From NCBI RefSeq assembly GCF_016464385.1, contig NZ_JADMLH010000004.1, positions 1-64,000 on the forward strand: DNA of 64,000 nt, written 5' to 3'. The DNA comes from Nucisporomicrobium flavum. Lineage in GTDB: Bacteria > Actinomycetota > Actinomycetes > Mycobacteriales > Micromonosporaceae. The translations under genes were made by a program, and so were the position numbers. The number at the start of each line of letters is the position of its first letter. The first letter of the stretch is position 1. The notes under the pieces are model-generated. The model saw nothing but the letters and a program-made list of their open reading frames with translations. It was not told where the DNA came from and searched no databases. Of the stretch, positions 1-7,469 are shown piece after piece.

Positions 1-135
1 GCCCGCTGCCCGCTGCCCGCTGCCCGCTGCCCGCTGCCCGCTGCCCGCTGCCCGCTGCCCGCTGCCCGCTGCCCGCTGCCCGCTGCCCGCTGCCCGCTGC
101 CCGCTGCCCGTCGCCCGCAGCCCGCTGCCCGTCGC
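1..135. repeat. Heptanucleotide tandem repeat
   Basis: The window opens inside an array of the 7-bp unit GCCCGCT, repeated about fifteen times almost without change to about position 110, then degenerating into GCCCGTC and GCCCGCA variants. It probably extends left of the window. It lies downstream of the acyltransferase gene on the minus strand. Further short repeats (a CGGCCGCCGGG unit near 221-255) fill the gap up to 276, where I see no gene. It looks like a slippage-prone intergenic repeat with no evident function. Confidence 0.9.
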
Positions 136-276
136 CCGCGGTCCCGCGCCGGCAGCCCTCGCGCTGTGCGAGCGCCAGCCCTTGAGCCGGGCCAGCAGGA
201 GCCCTCGAGCCGGGCCAGCGGCCGCCGGGCGGCCGCCGGGCGGCCGCCGGGCTCGTGGACGGCCGGGCCGGCGTCC

Positions 277-1050
277 TCAGGCGTCCAGCGGGGCCGGGTT
301 GCCCGCGTCCTCGGGCCGCGGCGGATAGCCCAGCTCCTCCGGTCGCGGTGCGGTACCGCCCAGGTGCGCCGGCAGCCACCACCGGTCATCGGGCCCGGAC
401 GGCTGCTCCGGATAGTCCTGCTGCGCCCGGTCCAGCAGCGCGCTCAGCCGCTGCCGCAGCACCACCGTGGTCGCGTCCGCGGTCGTCACGGTGATCGGCT
501 CGCCGATGCTGATGATGACCGGCACGTGACGCTTGGTCAGTTCCTTCTTCCGGCCCTTGGTCCAGAGCCGGTGCGGCCCCCACACCGCCATGGGGATCAG
601 CGGCACCTCGGCCACCTCGGCGAGCCGGGCCGCGCCCGACTTCAGCGCCTTCACGGTGAACGACTCGCTGATCGTCGCCTCCGGGAACACGCCGACCACC
701 TCGCCGCGGCGCAGGGCGTTCTCGGCTTCCTGGAACGCCGCCGTGCCGGCCTTGCGGTCCACGGAGATGTGGCGCATGCCGCGCATCAAGGGACCGCTCA
801 CCTTGTGGTCGAAAACCGACTTCTTCGCCATGAACCGCACCAGGCGTTTGGTCGGCTGGGCGCCCAGCCCGCAGAAGATGAAATCGAGATAGCTGGCGTG
901 ATTGCTTGCCAGGACCGCCCCGCCGGTCGCTGGGATGTGGTGCGCACCCTCGACCTGGATCCGCAGGTCGAGCACCCGGAACATCGTCTTTGCCAAGGCG
1001 ATCACGGGGGGATACACGATTTCCATCCGGTTACGGTACCGGGGCCGCAT
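277..1050 (-). CDS. 1-acylglycerol-3-phosphate acyltransferase family protein (PlsC-like)
   Basis: A 257-residue protein of the PlsC/LPLAT family, which transfers acyl chains to lysophosphatidate at the membrane. The catalytic HX4D motif is visible as NHASYLDF, and FPEATIS fits the acyl-acceptor block (usually FPEGTRS). The first 25 residues after the Arg-rich start form a hydrophobic segment. The start at 1050 follows AGGAAAGG at good spacing. An upstream ATG at 1074 is in frame but has no ribosome site. The C-terminal ~40 residues are Pro/Arg-rich and poorly conserved. The exact lipid substrate is not readable from sequence. Confidence 0.88.
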   Translation of the reverse strand: MRPRYRNRMEIVYPPVIALAKTMFRVLDLRIQVEGAHHIPATGGAVLASNHASYLDFIFCGLGAQPTKRLVRFMAKKSVFDHKVSGPLMRGMRHISVDRKAGTAAFQEAENALRRGEVVGVFPEATISESFTVKALKSGAARLAEVAEVPLIPMAVWGPHRLWTKGRKKELTKRHVPVIISIGEPITVTTADATTVVLRQRLSALLDRAQQDYPEQPSGPDDRWWLPAHLGGTAPRPEELGYPPRPEDAGNPAPLDA

Positions 1051-1175
1051 GAACCTTTCCTGGGAGAGATGCAACCGATCTGCCGTCGGCTGCGTCTTAC
1101 CTATGACTGCGCTGAGCCGCGCCGGGGTCCACGCTGACGGGGATCATCCGGTTCGCACTTTCCGGGAGGACCCGC

Positions 1176-1358
1176 ATGGACACCGTGTCCGCACGCCGCG
1201 AGCTCGCGATCGTGGTGGCGCTGGCGGTCCTGGGCCTGTGCCTGGTGCTGGTGGTGGCCTTCGCCCCCTGGTATGCGTCGTCCGGCTACGGCGGGACGGG
1301 CGCGGGGGTCGTCGAGACCGTGCCACCCAAGGCGGCACCGGTGGCCGCGGCCCGCTGA
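1176..1358 (+). CDS. Small single-pass membrane protein
   Basis: A 60-residue ORF with a charged N-terminus (MDTVSARRE) followed by one strongly hydrophobic helix (about residues 9-29) and an Ala/Pro/Gly-rich tail. GGGAGGA lies 5 nt upstream of the ATG, which supports translation. It is divergent from the acyltransferase gene. I recognise no family. The function is unknown, and the start is supported only by the ribosome binding site. Confidence 0.55.
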   Translation: MDTVSARRELAIVVALAVLGLCLVLVVAFAPWYASSGYGGTGAGVVETVPPKAAPVAAAR

Positions 1359-1382
1359 CCGGCCCGAGAGAAACCGTCGCGG

Positions 1383-1471
1383 CCCGCTGGCAGAAGAACC
1401 CGCTGGCGAAAGAACCCGCTGGCGAAAGAACCCGCTGGCAAAAGAACCCGCTGGCGAAAGAACCCGCTGAC
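1383..1471. repeat. 16-bp tandem repeat, about five copies
   Basis: The unit AAGAACCCGCTGGCGA is repeated five times with single-base changes between the small membrane protein gene and the next gene. The copies abut without spacers, so this is a minisatellite and not a CRISPR. Reading through it gives repetitive low-complexity peptides in every frame, so it is treated as non-coding. Confidence 0.85.
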
Positions 1472-1567
1472 GAAGCTGGGAAGAGAACCCGTGGCCCGCT
1501 GACCGGCGGGAAGGCGCCGCCGGAGCCGGGCGATGACCCGTCACATCGCCCCGTGGTGTTCACTGGG

Positions 1568-2464
1568 ATGATGTCCGACGGCACGCCCACCCCCACCGCC
1601 TTCCCGCGGCCGGGTGGCGCGTGGGCCTCCGGGACGGTCACCGCTTACGGCGTACCCCCGCTCGTGCCGCCTCCGCCGCCCGCCCCGCCGGAGCCGCCCG
1701 GCGGTGACGGGCCACGACGGCGCCGGCGGCAGATGATGGTTTTCGGTGGGATCGCCGGCGCGATCGTCGTGATCGGTCTGACCATCATCCTGATCGTGGC
1801 GCTGACCTCGGACGGTGACGCCTTCGGCGGCAAGAAGGCGTCCGGTCCCACGGACGTACGGCCGCCGCTCGCGCAGATGTGTCCCGCGCCGACCGTGGCG
1901 CCGAGCCAGGGGCCGACCGGCAAGCCGCAGAAGGTCCCGCCCGCCACCGGGGAACGGACGACCGACACCGAGGCGGGCATCTCCTACCGGAAGTACGGCG
2001 CGCCGTGGGTGCCCTGGGACACGACGTGGCGGGCGGGCACGCTCGAGGTTCCGTACAAGGTGGGGCAGCACTTCGTGACGGAGACGTACAGCGGGGGCAC
2101 GTATCACGCGTCGATCCTGTCGGCGGCGGTGCCGGCGGCCGACAACGATGCCGTGACGCTGAACCTGGAGTGCGTGGGGCGGCAGGTCGCGGCGGACGTC
2201 CGCGCCGAGTATTACCCGCAGCCGAACACGCTCGAGCCGCTGCGCGACGGGATGACCACGCTGGGCGGGCGGCCTGCGTACCTGAGCGAGTTCCGTCTTC
2301 ACTTCAAGGCCGAGGGGCTGACGGCCACCGAGGAGTTGTCCGCAGTGGCCGTCATCGACGTCGGCAAGACCACGGCCGCCGTGCTGTACGTGTCGATCCC
2401 CGGCACCCACAAGCAGTTCGACTACGTGATCGACGACGTGCTGAAGTCCGTACGGCCGCTCTGA
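1568..2464 (+). CDS. Membrane-anchored extracytoplasmic protein, unknown function
   Basis: About 298 residues. A Pro-rich cytoplasmic N-terminus (run of prolines around residue 40) is followed by RRRRR and one transmembrane helix near residues 55-78, then a Thr/Pro-rich linker and a globular C-terminal domain of about 170 residues. This layout is common in actinobacteria, with the last domain outside the cell. ATG at 1568 or 1571 and GTG at 1553 or 1556 are all in frame, and none has a convincing ribosome site. It ends 6 bp before the convergent ABC permease gene. No recognised family. Confidence 0.7.
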   Translation: MMSDGTPTPTAFPRPGGAWASGTVTAYGVPPLVPPPPPAPPEPPGGDGPRRRRRQMMVFGGIAGAIVVIGLTIILIVALTSDGDAFGGKKASGPTDVRPPLAQMCPAPTVAPSQGPTGKPQKVPPATGERTTDTEAGISYRKYGAPWVPWDTTWRAGTLEVPYKVGQHFVTETYSGGTYHASILSAAVPAADNDAVTLNLECVGRQVAADVRAEYYPQPNTLEPLRDGMTTLGGRPAYLSEFRLHFKAEGLTATEELSAVAVIDVGKTTAAVLYVSIPGTHKQFDYVIDDVLKSVRPL

Positions 2465-2470
2465 GCGGGG

Positions 2471-3367
2471 TCAGGAGCCGGTGAGGCCCCAGCGCTTGCG
2501 CAGCGCGTTGTCCGCCGCGTTGAAGAGCAGGTCGATCAGGATGCCGATCACCAGCACCACGATGATGAAGCTGATCACCAGGCTGGACTCGTTGAGGTCG
2601 CGGGCCTGCTGCATGCGTACGCCGATCGACAGCGCCCCCGGCACGATGACCAGCAGCTCGCCGGCCATGAGGCTGCGCCAGGAGAACGCCCAGCCCTGCT
2701 TGAGCCCGGAGATGAAAGACGGCAGCGACGCCGGCAGGATCAGGTGGCGGTACTTGGCGAAGCCGGTCATGCCCAGCACCTGACCGACCCGCAGCCACGT
2801 GCGCGGCACGTAGTCGATGCCGCTGATGAGGCCGTTGGCGACCGACGGGGCGGCGCCGATGACCACCACGAACATGATGGCGCTCTCGCTGATCTGGAAG
2901 AGCAGGATCGCCAGCGGGAACCACATGATCGAGGGCATGGTCTGCAGGCCGGTGATGAGCGAGCCGATGGCCGCCCGCAGCGGGGCGAACCGCGAGACCG
3001 CGGCCCCGACGATCGTGCCGATCAGGACGGCGAGCGCGAAGCCGGTGACCGCGCGCGTCATGGTCAGCCGTACGCCGTCCCAGAAGTCCCCTGTGGTGAT
3101 CAGCGAGCCGAGGTCCTCGAAGACCGTCGCCGGGCCGGGCAGCACGTACGCCGGTTTCCATTCCGCCCAGACGACGGCCTGCCACGCCACCACCACGATG
3201 GCGACCGCGAGGAGCTTGGGCCAGGCGCTGCGCCAGATGCGCTTGCCGAGCGCGCTCTGCTCGCCCTTGCCGGCCAGTTCGAGCGCGTCGAGCCCGGTGA
3301 CCCGGTCGGCGGCCCGGTCCGACTCCGTCCGCTGGTCCGGGGCCTGGGTGGGGATCTCAGCCTGCAT
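2471..3367 (-). CDS. ssuC: ABC transporter permease, sulfonate/nitrate/taurine type (SsuC-like)
   Basis: A 298-residue integral membrane permease of the BPD_transp_1 superfamily with about six hydrophobic segments after a polar N-terminus of ~45 residues. The EAA loop region is near residues 195-215. It forms the channel of the importer encoded by this operon. Its ATG overlaps the end of the ATPase gene by 11 bp and is preceded by GGAGG, which suggests translational coupling. The substrate (aliphatic sulfonate, taurine or nitrate) cannot be fixed from sequence. The neighbouring Rrf2 regulator without cluster cysteines leans towards sulfur. Confidence 0.88.
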   Translation of the reverse strand: MQAEIPTQAPDQRTESDRAADRVTGLDALELAGKGEQSALGKRIWRSAWPKLLAVAIVVVAWQAVVWAEWKPAYVLPGPATVFEDLGSLITTGDFWDGVRLTMTRAVTGFALAVLIGTIVGAAVSRFAPLRAAIGSLITGLQTMPSIMWFPLAILLFQISESAIMFVVVIGAAPSVANGLISGIDYVPRTWLRVGQVLGMTGFAKYRHLILPASLPSFISGLKQGWAFSWRSLMAGELLVIVPGALSIGVRMQQARDLNESSLVISFIIVVLVIGILIDLLFNAADNALRKRWGLTGS

Positions 3368-4136
3368 GACGGGCGACCTCCGCGCGGAGCCGGTCGGTGA
3401 TCTCGGCGGCCTGCCCGGCCACCTCGGGGGAGTCGATGCGCCGCGGCCGCTGATGGGTCACCGGGAAGTCCTCGATGACCCGGCCCGGGCGGCTGCTGAG
3501 CAGGATCACCCGGTCGCCCAGCCGGACCGCCTCGCGCACGTTGTGGGTGACGAACAGGACGGTGAGCTCCTGCTCGCGCCAGATGCGCTCCAGCTCGTCG
3601 TGCAGGATGTCGCGCGTCATCGCGTCCAGGGCGCCGAACGGCTCGTCCATCAGCAGGATGTCGGCGTCCTGGGCGAGGGCCCGGGCCAGCGCGACGCGCT
3701 GGCGCATGCCGCCGGAGAGCTCGTGCGGCCGCTTGTGGCCGAAGCCCTTGAGCCGCACGATCTCCAGCAGCTGTTCGGCGCGTTCCCTGCGGGTGGCGCG
3801 GGGGATGCCGCGCAGCCGCAGGGGAAGCTCGACGTTGCCGGCAACCGAGAGCCACGGGAAGAGCGCCGCCTCCTGGAACATCAGCGAGACGGCCCGGCCG
3901 CCGGTGTCCAGCGTGCCGCCGCTGATCCGGTCGAGCCCGGCGACGAGCGAGAGCAGCGTGCTCTTGCCGCAGCCGGAGGCGCCCAGCAGGCAGACGAACT
4001 CGCCCTTGCCGACGCTCAGCGAGACCTTGTCCAGGGCGAGCAGCGCGTCGGCGCCGGTGCCGTACCGCTTCGAGACGCTGTCGAGGCTGACGACCGCCTG
4101 CCGGGTGCGCTGGTGGGTGGCTTCGAGAATGCTCAT
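3357..4136 (-). CDS. ssuB: ABC transporter ATP-binding protein (SsuB-like)
   Basis: A 259-residue nucleotide-binding subunit. The Walker A GASGCGKST, signature LSGGMRQR, Walker B ILLMDEPFGALD and switch His in VLFVTHN are all intact. Similarity in style is to SsuB/TauB/NrtD. The ATG follows GGGAG. The gene sits between the binding-protein and permease genes and should energise the importer from the cytoplasmic face. Confidence 0.93.
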   Translation of the reverse strand: MSILEATHQRTRQAVVSLDSVSKRYGTGADALLALDKVSLSVGKGEFVCLLGASGCGKSTLLSLVAGLDRISGGTLDTGGRAVSLMFQEAALFPWLSVAGNVELPLRLRGIPRATRRERAEQLLEIVRLKGFGHKRPHELSGGMRQRVALARALAQDADILLMDEPFGALDAMTRDILHDELERIWREQELTVLFVTHNVREAVRLGDRVILLSSRPGRVIEDFPVTHQRPRRIDSPEVAGQAAEITDRLRAEVARHAG

Positions 4137-4164
4137 GACGTGACTCCCGGTTGTCCGGCGGCGA

Positions 4165-5220
4165 TCAGGAGGCGGCGGCGTCGCTGACCTCGGGCTGACC
4201 GTCGGCCTTGAGCAGCTCGTTGAGCGGGCCGAGGTCGTAGATGCCCTTGAGGTCCACCGGCTTGAGCAGGCCGACGTCCTCGGCGTGCTTGGCGCTGGTG
4301 TAGAGCGACGAGGCGATCGGGTCGTTGGTGAACGTCAGGTTCTTGAACGCGGCGGCGAGGATGTCGTCCTTGAGCGGCTTGCCGGACAGGGCGGCGAGCT
4401 GCTCGTTGGCGGCCTTCTGGGCGCCGGCGCTGTCCGTGGCGATGTACTTCTCCGCGGCGATGTGGCCCTGCAGCAGCTTCTTGACGGTGTCCGGGTGCTT
4501 CTTGAGGAACTCCTGCTTCACGATCAGGTGGGTGGTGACGAACTGCCCGTTCGGCCACAGGTCCTTCTCGTTGACCAGGATCTTGCCCTTGGACTCGAGC
4601 ACCATCTTGCTGAGGTTGGGCTCGGGGACCCAGGCGCCGTCGATCGCACCCTGGGCGAACGCCTGCACCGCGGTCGCGTTGTCCTGCGGGAGCACGGAGA
4701 CGTCGCCGCCGCCCTGCTGGTCGGCGTTGAGGCCGTTCTCCTTGAGCCAGGCGCGCAGCGCGACGTCCTGGGTGTTGCCCAGCTGCGGCGTGGCGATCTT
4801 CTTGCCCTTGAGGTCGGCCGGGCTGTTGATGCCCTGCTTGACGACCAGGCCGGCGCCGCCCGAGGTGCTGCCCGCGATGATCTTCAGCGCGGTGCCCTTG
4901 GAGGTGGCCCAGCCGTTGATGGCCGGGTTCGGCCCGATGTACGTGGCGTCGATCGCCCCCGAGAACAGCGCCTCGATCGCCGCCGGGCCGGCGTTGAAGG
5001 TCTTCGGCTCCAGCTTGGTGTCGCCCAGCGCCTGCTGGAAGAGGCCGTTCTTGACGCCGACGAGCGCGGGCGCGTGGGTGATGTTCGGGAAGTACCCGAG
5101 CCGCAGGGTGTTCGCGTCACCACTCGCGGCGGCGTCGTCGCTGCCGCAGGCGGTCAGGGCCGAGGCGGACAGCAGCGCGGCGGCGGCAACGGCAAGCGCA
5201 CGAAGAGCGCGGGATTTCAT
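4165..5220 (-). CDS. ssuA: ABC transporter substrate-binding lipoprotein (SsuA-like)
   Basis: A 351-residue solute-binding protein of the SsuA/TauA/NMT1 family. A signal peptide ends in the lipobox LTAC, with the predicted lipidated Cys near residue 25, so it is tethered to the outer membrane face. The mature part starts with NTLRLGYFPNITHAP, a common opening in this family, and has an internal AIDGAWVPEPN segment typical of ligand-cleft regions. ATG at 5220 follows AGGAG at 5-nt spacing; a GTG 6 nt upstream is less likely. It lies 8 bp downstream of the Rrf2 gene in the same operon. Confidence 0.9.
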   Translation of the reverse strand: MKSRALRALAVAAAALLSASALTACGSDDAAASGDANTLRLGYFPNITHAPALVGVKNGLFQQALGDTKLEPKTFNAGPAAIEALFSGAIDATYIGPNPAINGWATSKGTALKIIAGSTSGGAGLVVKQGINSPADLKGKKIATPQLGNTQDVALRAWLKENGLNADQQGGGDVSVLPQDNATAVQAFAQGAIDGAWVPEPNLSKMVLESKGKILVNEKDLWPNGQFVTTHLIVKQEFLKKHPDTVKKLLQGHIAAEKYIATDSAGAQKAANEQLAALSGKPLKDDILAAAFKNLTFTNDPIASSLYTSAKHAEDVGLLKPVDLKGIYDLGPLNELLKADGQPEVSDAAAS

Positions 5221-5228
5221 TGTCACTC

Positions 5229-5630
5229 CTAAGCGGAGACGGTGAGTTGGGCGAGGGTGCGGTGGTTCACGACCCCCTCGATGGCCTCCTCCACCGCGAG
5301 CCAGACGTCCTTGAGGCCGGTCGCGACCCCGTGGTACGTCGTGGTCGTGGTGGGCAGGCCACGAACGGTGGTCAGCGCCCCGCCGACGGCCCGGACCACG
5401 TCGCCGACGGTGATGTCGTCGGCCGGCCGGGCCAGGGCGTACCCGCCGTCGACGCCGCGGTGGCTGTGCAGCAGGCCGGCGCGGCGCAGGTCGAGCAGGA
5501 TGCCCTGGAGAAAGCTGAGCGGGATGTCCTGGCCGGCCGCGAGCGACGCGGCCTTGACCAGGTGGGGGTGGTCAGCGGCGATCGCGAGCATGGCCCGGAC
5601 GGCGTAGTCGGTGCGTGCCGAGACGTACAC
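5229..5630 (-). CDS. Rrf2-family transcriptional regulator lacking Fe-S cysteines
   Basis: A 133-residue winged-helix regulator with the Rrf2 hallmarks YAVRAMLAIA near the N-terminus and FLQGILLDLRRAGLLHSHRG (recognition helix and wing). It has no cysteine at all, so it cannot bind the [2Fe-2S] cluster of IscR or NsrR. Cys-free Rrf2 proteins include the sulfur regulator CymR. It is the first gene of the ssu-like operon, which fits control of sulfur-source uptake. The GTG start at 5630 has AGAGGA about 9 nt upstream; longer in-frame extension up to 5720 has no family similarity. Confidence 0.87.
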   Translation of the reverse strand: MYVSARTDYAVRAMLAIAADHPHLVKAASLAAGQDIPLSFLQGILLDLRRAGLLHSHRGVDGGYALARPADDITVGDVVRAVGGALTTVRGLPTTTTTYHGVATGLKDVWLAVEEAIEGVVNHRTLAQLTVSA

Positions 5631-5837
5631 GGGGGGATGTCCTCTCGGTCCGGCGGAGCAAACTCTGCTTTCTCTATCTGATGGATGGGAATAGTGGACG
5701 AGGTGCGGTATCGGCGTCAACCCCGAACCGCATCATGGGATGTTCCTCTGCCGGATTAGTAGGAGAAGCCCCCCGATGGGGTGACGCCGGCCGGGCGCCG
5801 CCCGCGCGGGCGAAACACAAATGACCACGAGCTGTGG

Positions 5838-5850
5838 CACTATCTGCGCG
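5838..5850 (+). promoter_or_regulatory. Candidate leaderless promoter of the radical SAM gene
   Basis: CACTAT (5838-5843) followed by 6 nt and GTG fits a -10 element giving an mRNA that starts at the codon. The T at the first -10 position is missing, so support is moderate. Confidence 0.35.
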
Positions 5851-7058
5851 TGTTCGCCGTGTCCGAGCGCCGTCGGACGTCACAGGTGGTTCGCCTGGCG
5901 CCCGGGGTACGGGTCCGCGGGTCGATCGCGTACGTCCCGCGCCGGGACCACTTCTTCGCCCTCGACGCCCGCCACGAGGCCGTCCTGCGCCGCCGCACGG
6001 GCGACGACGAAGCCATCCGTACGCTCGCCGAACTGGGCATCTGTGACACCGAGCCGGCCACCCCGCGCCGCGCCTTCTTCGGCCGTTCCGTGGTCGGGCA
6101 CCTCGCCGCGCTCCCCGCGGTCACCGAGCCGCTGGTCGTGAACTGCTTCTCGACCGCCTTCTGCCCGCTGCGCTGCCGCTACTGCCACGCCGACGACCTC
6201 ATGACCCCCGGCTACCGGGAACGCGAGGACGACCGCGGGCTCGACCGGGTGCTGCGGGTCGCCGGAGCCACCCCCGCGATGGTCGGCGTGGTCACCGGCG
6301 GGGAGCCGCTAGCGCGGGCGGAGCGTACGGAGCGCCTGGTGGAACGGCTCGCCGCCACGGGCAAGGCGGTCGTGCTGGACACCTCGGGGGTCGGCGACTT
6401 CAGCCGCATCGTGCCCCTGCTGCAACGTCACCACGTGCACGTACGCGTCTCCCTGGACAGCGCCGACCAGGCCGTCAACGACGCGCTGCGCCCCGCCAAC
6501 CGGCAGTTCGTGCCGCCGGGCACCAGCTCGGCCGTGTACGCCCGCGACGCGATCCGGCGGGCCGTACGGGCCGGCGTACCGTGCAGCGTCCAGACCGTGG
6601 TGACCCGGCGCAACGGTGACCTCCCCGGCCTGCTCGCCCTGCGCGACCAGGTGGCGGATCTGGGCGTGACCACGTGGGTGCTGCACGTCGTCGTACCGGT
6701 CGGCAAGGCCGCCGACCCCCGCCGCGCGGACCTCCTCGCCCCGGAGGGCGTGCACGGCGTCGTGGAGGAGCTGGTGCGGCGCAGCGCCGCGGACGGTGTG
6801 GCCATGGACATCCGGCTCACCAGCACCCACCGGGCGCCGAACTCGACGCTGCTGATCAGCGCCGACGGCGAGCTGGCGGTGGAGGACGTGATCAACGGCG
6901 GCAAGAGGACGTTCCGCCTGCCGCGGGTCGGCGCCCGGGCGGCGGTGCTCCGGCACTTCCGCGAGCACGTGGACCTGACCGGGCACGCCAGCCGTTACCT
7001 CAACGGCTCGCTGGCACCCTTCGAGAACGCGACGGGCGCTACCCTGCCGCGGGGCTGA
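5850..7058 (+). CDS. Radical SAM protein, unassigned subfamily
   Basis: A 402-residue radical SAM enzyme. The cluster motif CX3CX2C is present as CPLRCRYC (Cys 105, 109, 112), followed by VTGGEPL (SAM binding) near residue 148. The first ~65 residues form a separate domain rich in Arg and beta-strand-like segments that could bind a peptide partner, as in RiPP maturases. There is no SPASM-like Cys cluster at the C-terminus. No precursor peptide gene is evident nearby. It is divergent from the Rrf2 gene, and its last 20 bp overlap the convergent antitoxin-like gene. The reaction is unknown. GTG at 5859 is an alternative start. Confidence 0.82.
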   Translation: MFAVSERRRTSQVVRLAPGVRVRGSIAYVPRRDHFFALDARHEAVLRRRTGDDEAIRTLAELGICDTEPATPRRAFFGRSVVGHLAALPAVTEPLVVNCFSTAFCPLRCRYCHADDLMTPGYREREDDRGLDRVLRVAGATPAMVGVVTGGEPLARAERTERLVERLAATGKAVVLDTSGVGDFSRIVPLLQRHHVHVRVSLDSADQAVNDALRPANRQFVPPGTSSAVYARDAIRRAVRAGVPCSVQTVVTRRNGDLPGLLALRDQVADLGVTTWVLHVVVPVGKAADPRRADLLAPEGVHGVVEELVRRSAADGVAMDIRLTSTHRAPNSTLLISADGELAVEDVINGGKRTFRLPRVGARAAVLRHFREHVDLTGHASRYLNGSLAPFENATGATLPRG

Positions 7059-7419
7059 CCGACCAGGCCGCCGCGGTCTCGAGCAGCGCCTTCACGCTGG
7101 TCTCGTCGCCCTCGGAGAGGCGTAGCACCCGGGCGGGCACGTAACCCTGCGGGTCCATCTCGCGCAGCCAGGCCGCGGCGAGCGCCGTCCGGTTGGCCGT
7201 CTCGAAGACGCTGACGATCTCGGCGGCCGCGGCGAGCCGCCGGCGCACCAGGTAACCGGGGCGGGTCGGCGCGGCGAACCAGGACTCGAACTCGCCCACG
7301 CTCGAGGCCCCGGCGACGTACGCGGTCAGCTCCCGGCCGAGCACCGTGACGCACAGCTCCGCGTGGTCGTCGACGGTCGCGATGCGGTGCCCGACGCGTT
7401 CCACAACTGCGGCAGTCAT
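7039..7419 (-). CDS. MbcA/ParS/Xre-type antitoxin-like protein without adjacent toxin
   Basis: A 126-residue protein whose layout resembles the MbcA/ParS (DUF2384) antitoxin fold: LGRELTAYVAGASSVGEFES, then RRRLAAAAEIVSVFETAN, then AAAWLREMDPQGYVPARVLR near the C-terminus. In known systems this domain binds a RES-domain NAD-degrading toxin. No RES toxin gene is next to it. It overlaps the radical SAM gene tail to tail and lies 50 bp downstream of the SIR2-like gene on the same strand, yet it has its own leaderless promoter. The family call is moderate, made by eye. Confidence 0.6.
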   Translation of the reverse strand: MTAAVVERVGHRIATVDDHAELCVTVLGRELTAYVAGASSVGEFESWFAAPTRPGYLVRRRLAAAAEIVSVFETANRTALAAAWLREMDPQGYVPARVLRLSEGDETSVKALLETAAAWSVSPAAG

Positions 7420-7431
7420 GCCTCGACGCTA
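7420..7431 (-). promoter_or_regulatory. Leaderless promoter of the antitoxin-like gene
   Basis: On the minus strand TAGCGT is followed by CGAGGC and then the ATG at 7419. This is the -10/6-nt/start arrangement of leaderless actinobacterial genes, so the gene can be expressed apart from the upstream SIR2 operon. Confidence 0.55.
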
Positions 7432-7469
7432 GCTCCGTACCGCCAAGACCGCGACCGCCGAACGGTCTT

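Noticed and set aside
1383-1471. Possible CRISPR array
   Set aside because: The 16-bp units abut with no spacers, so it is a minisatellite.
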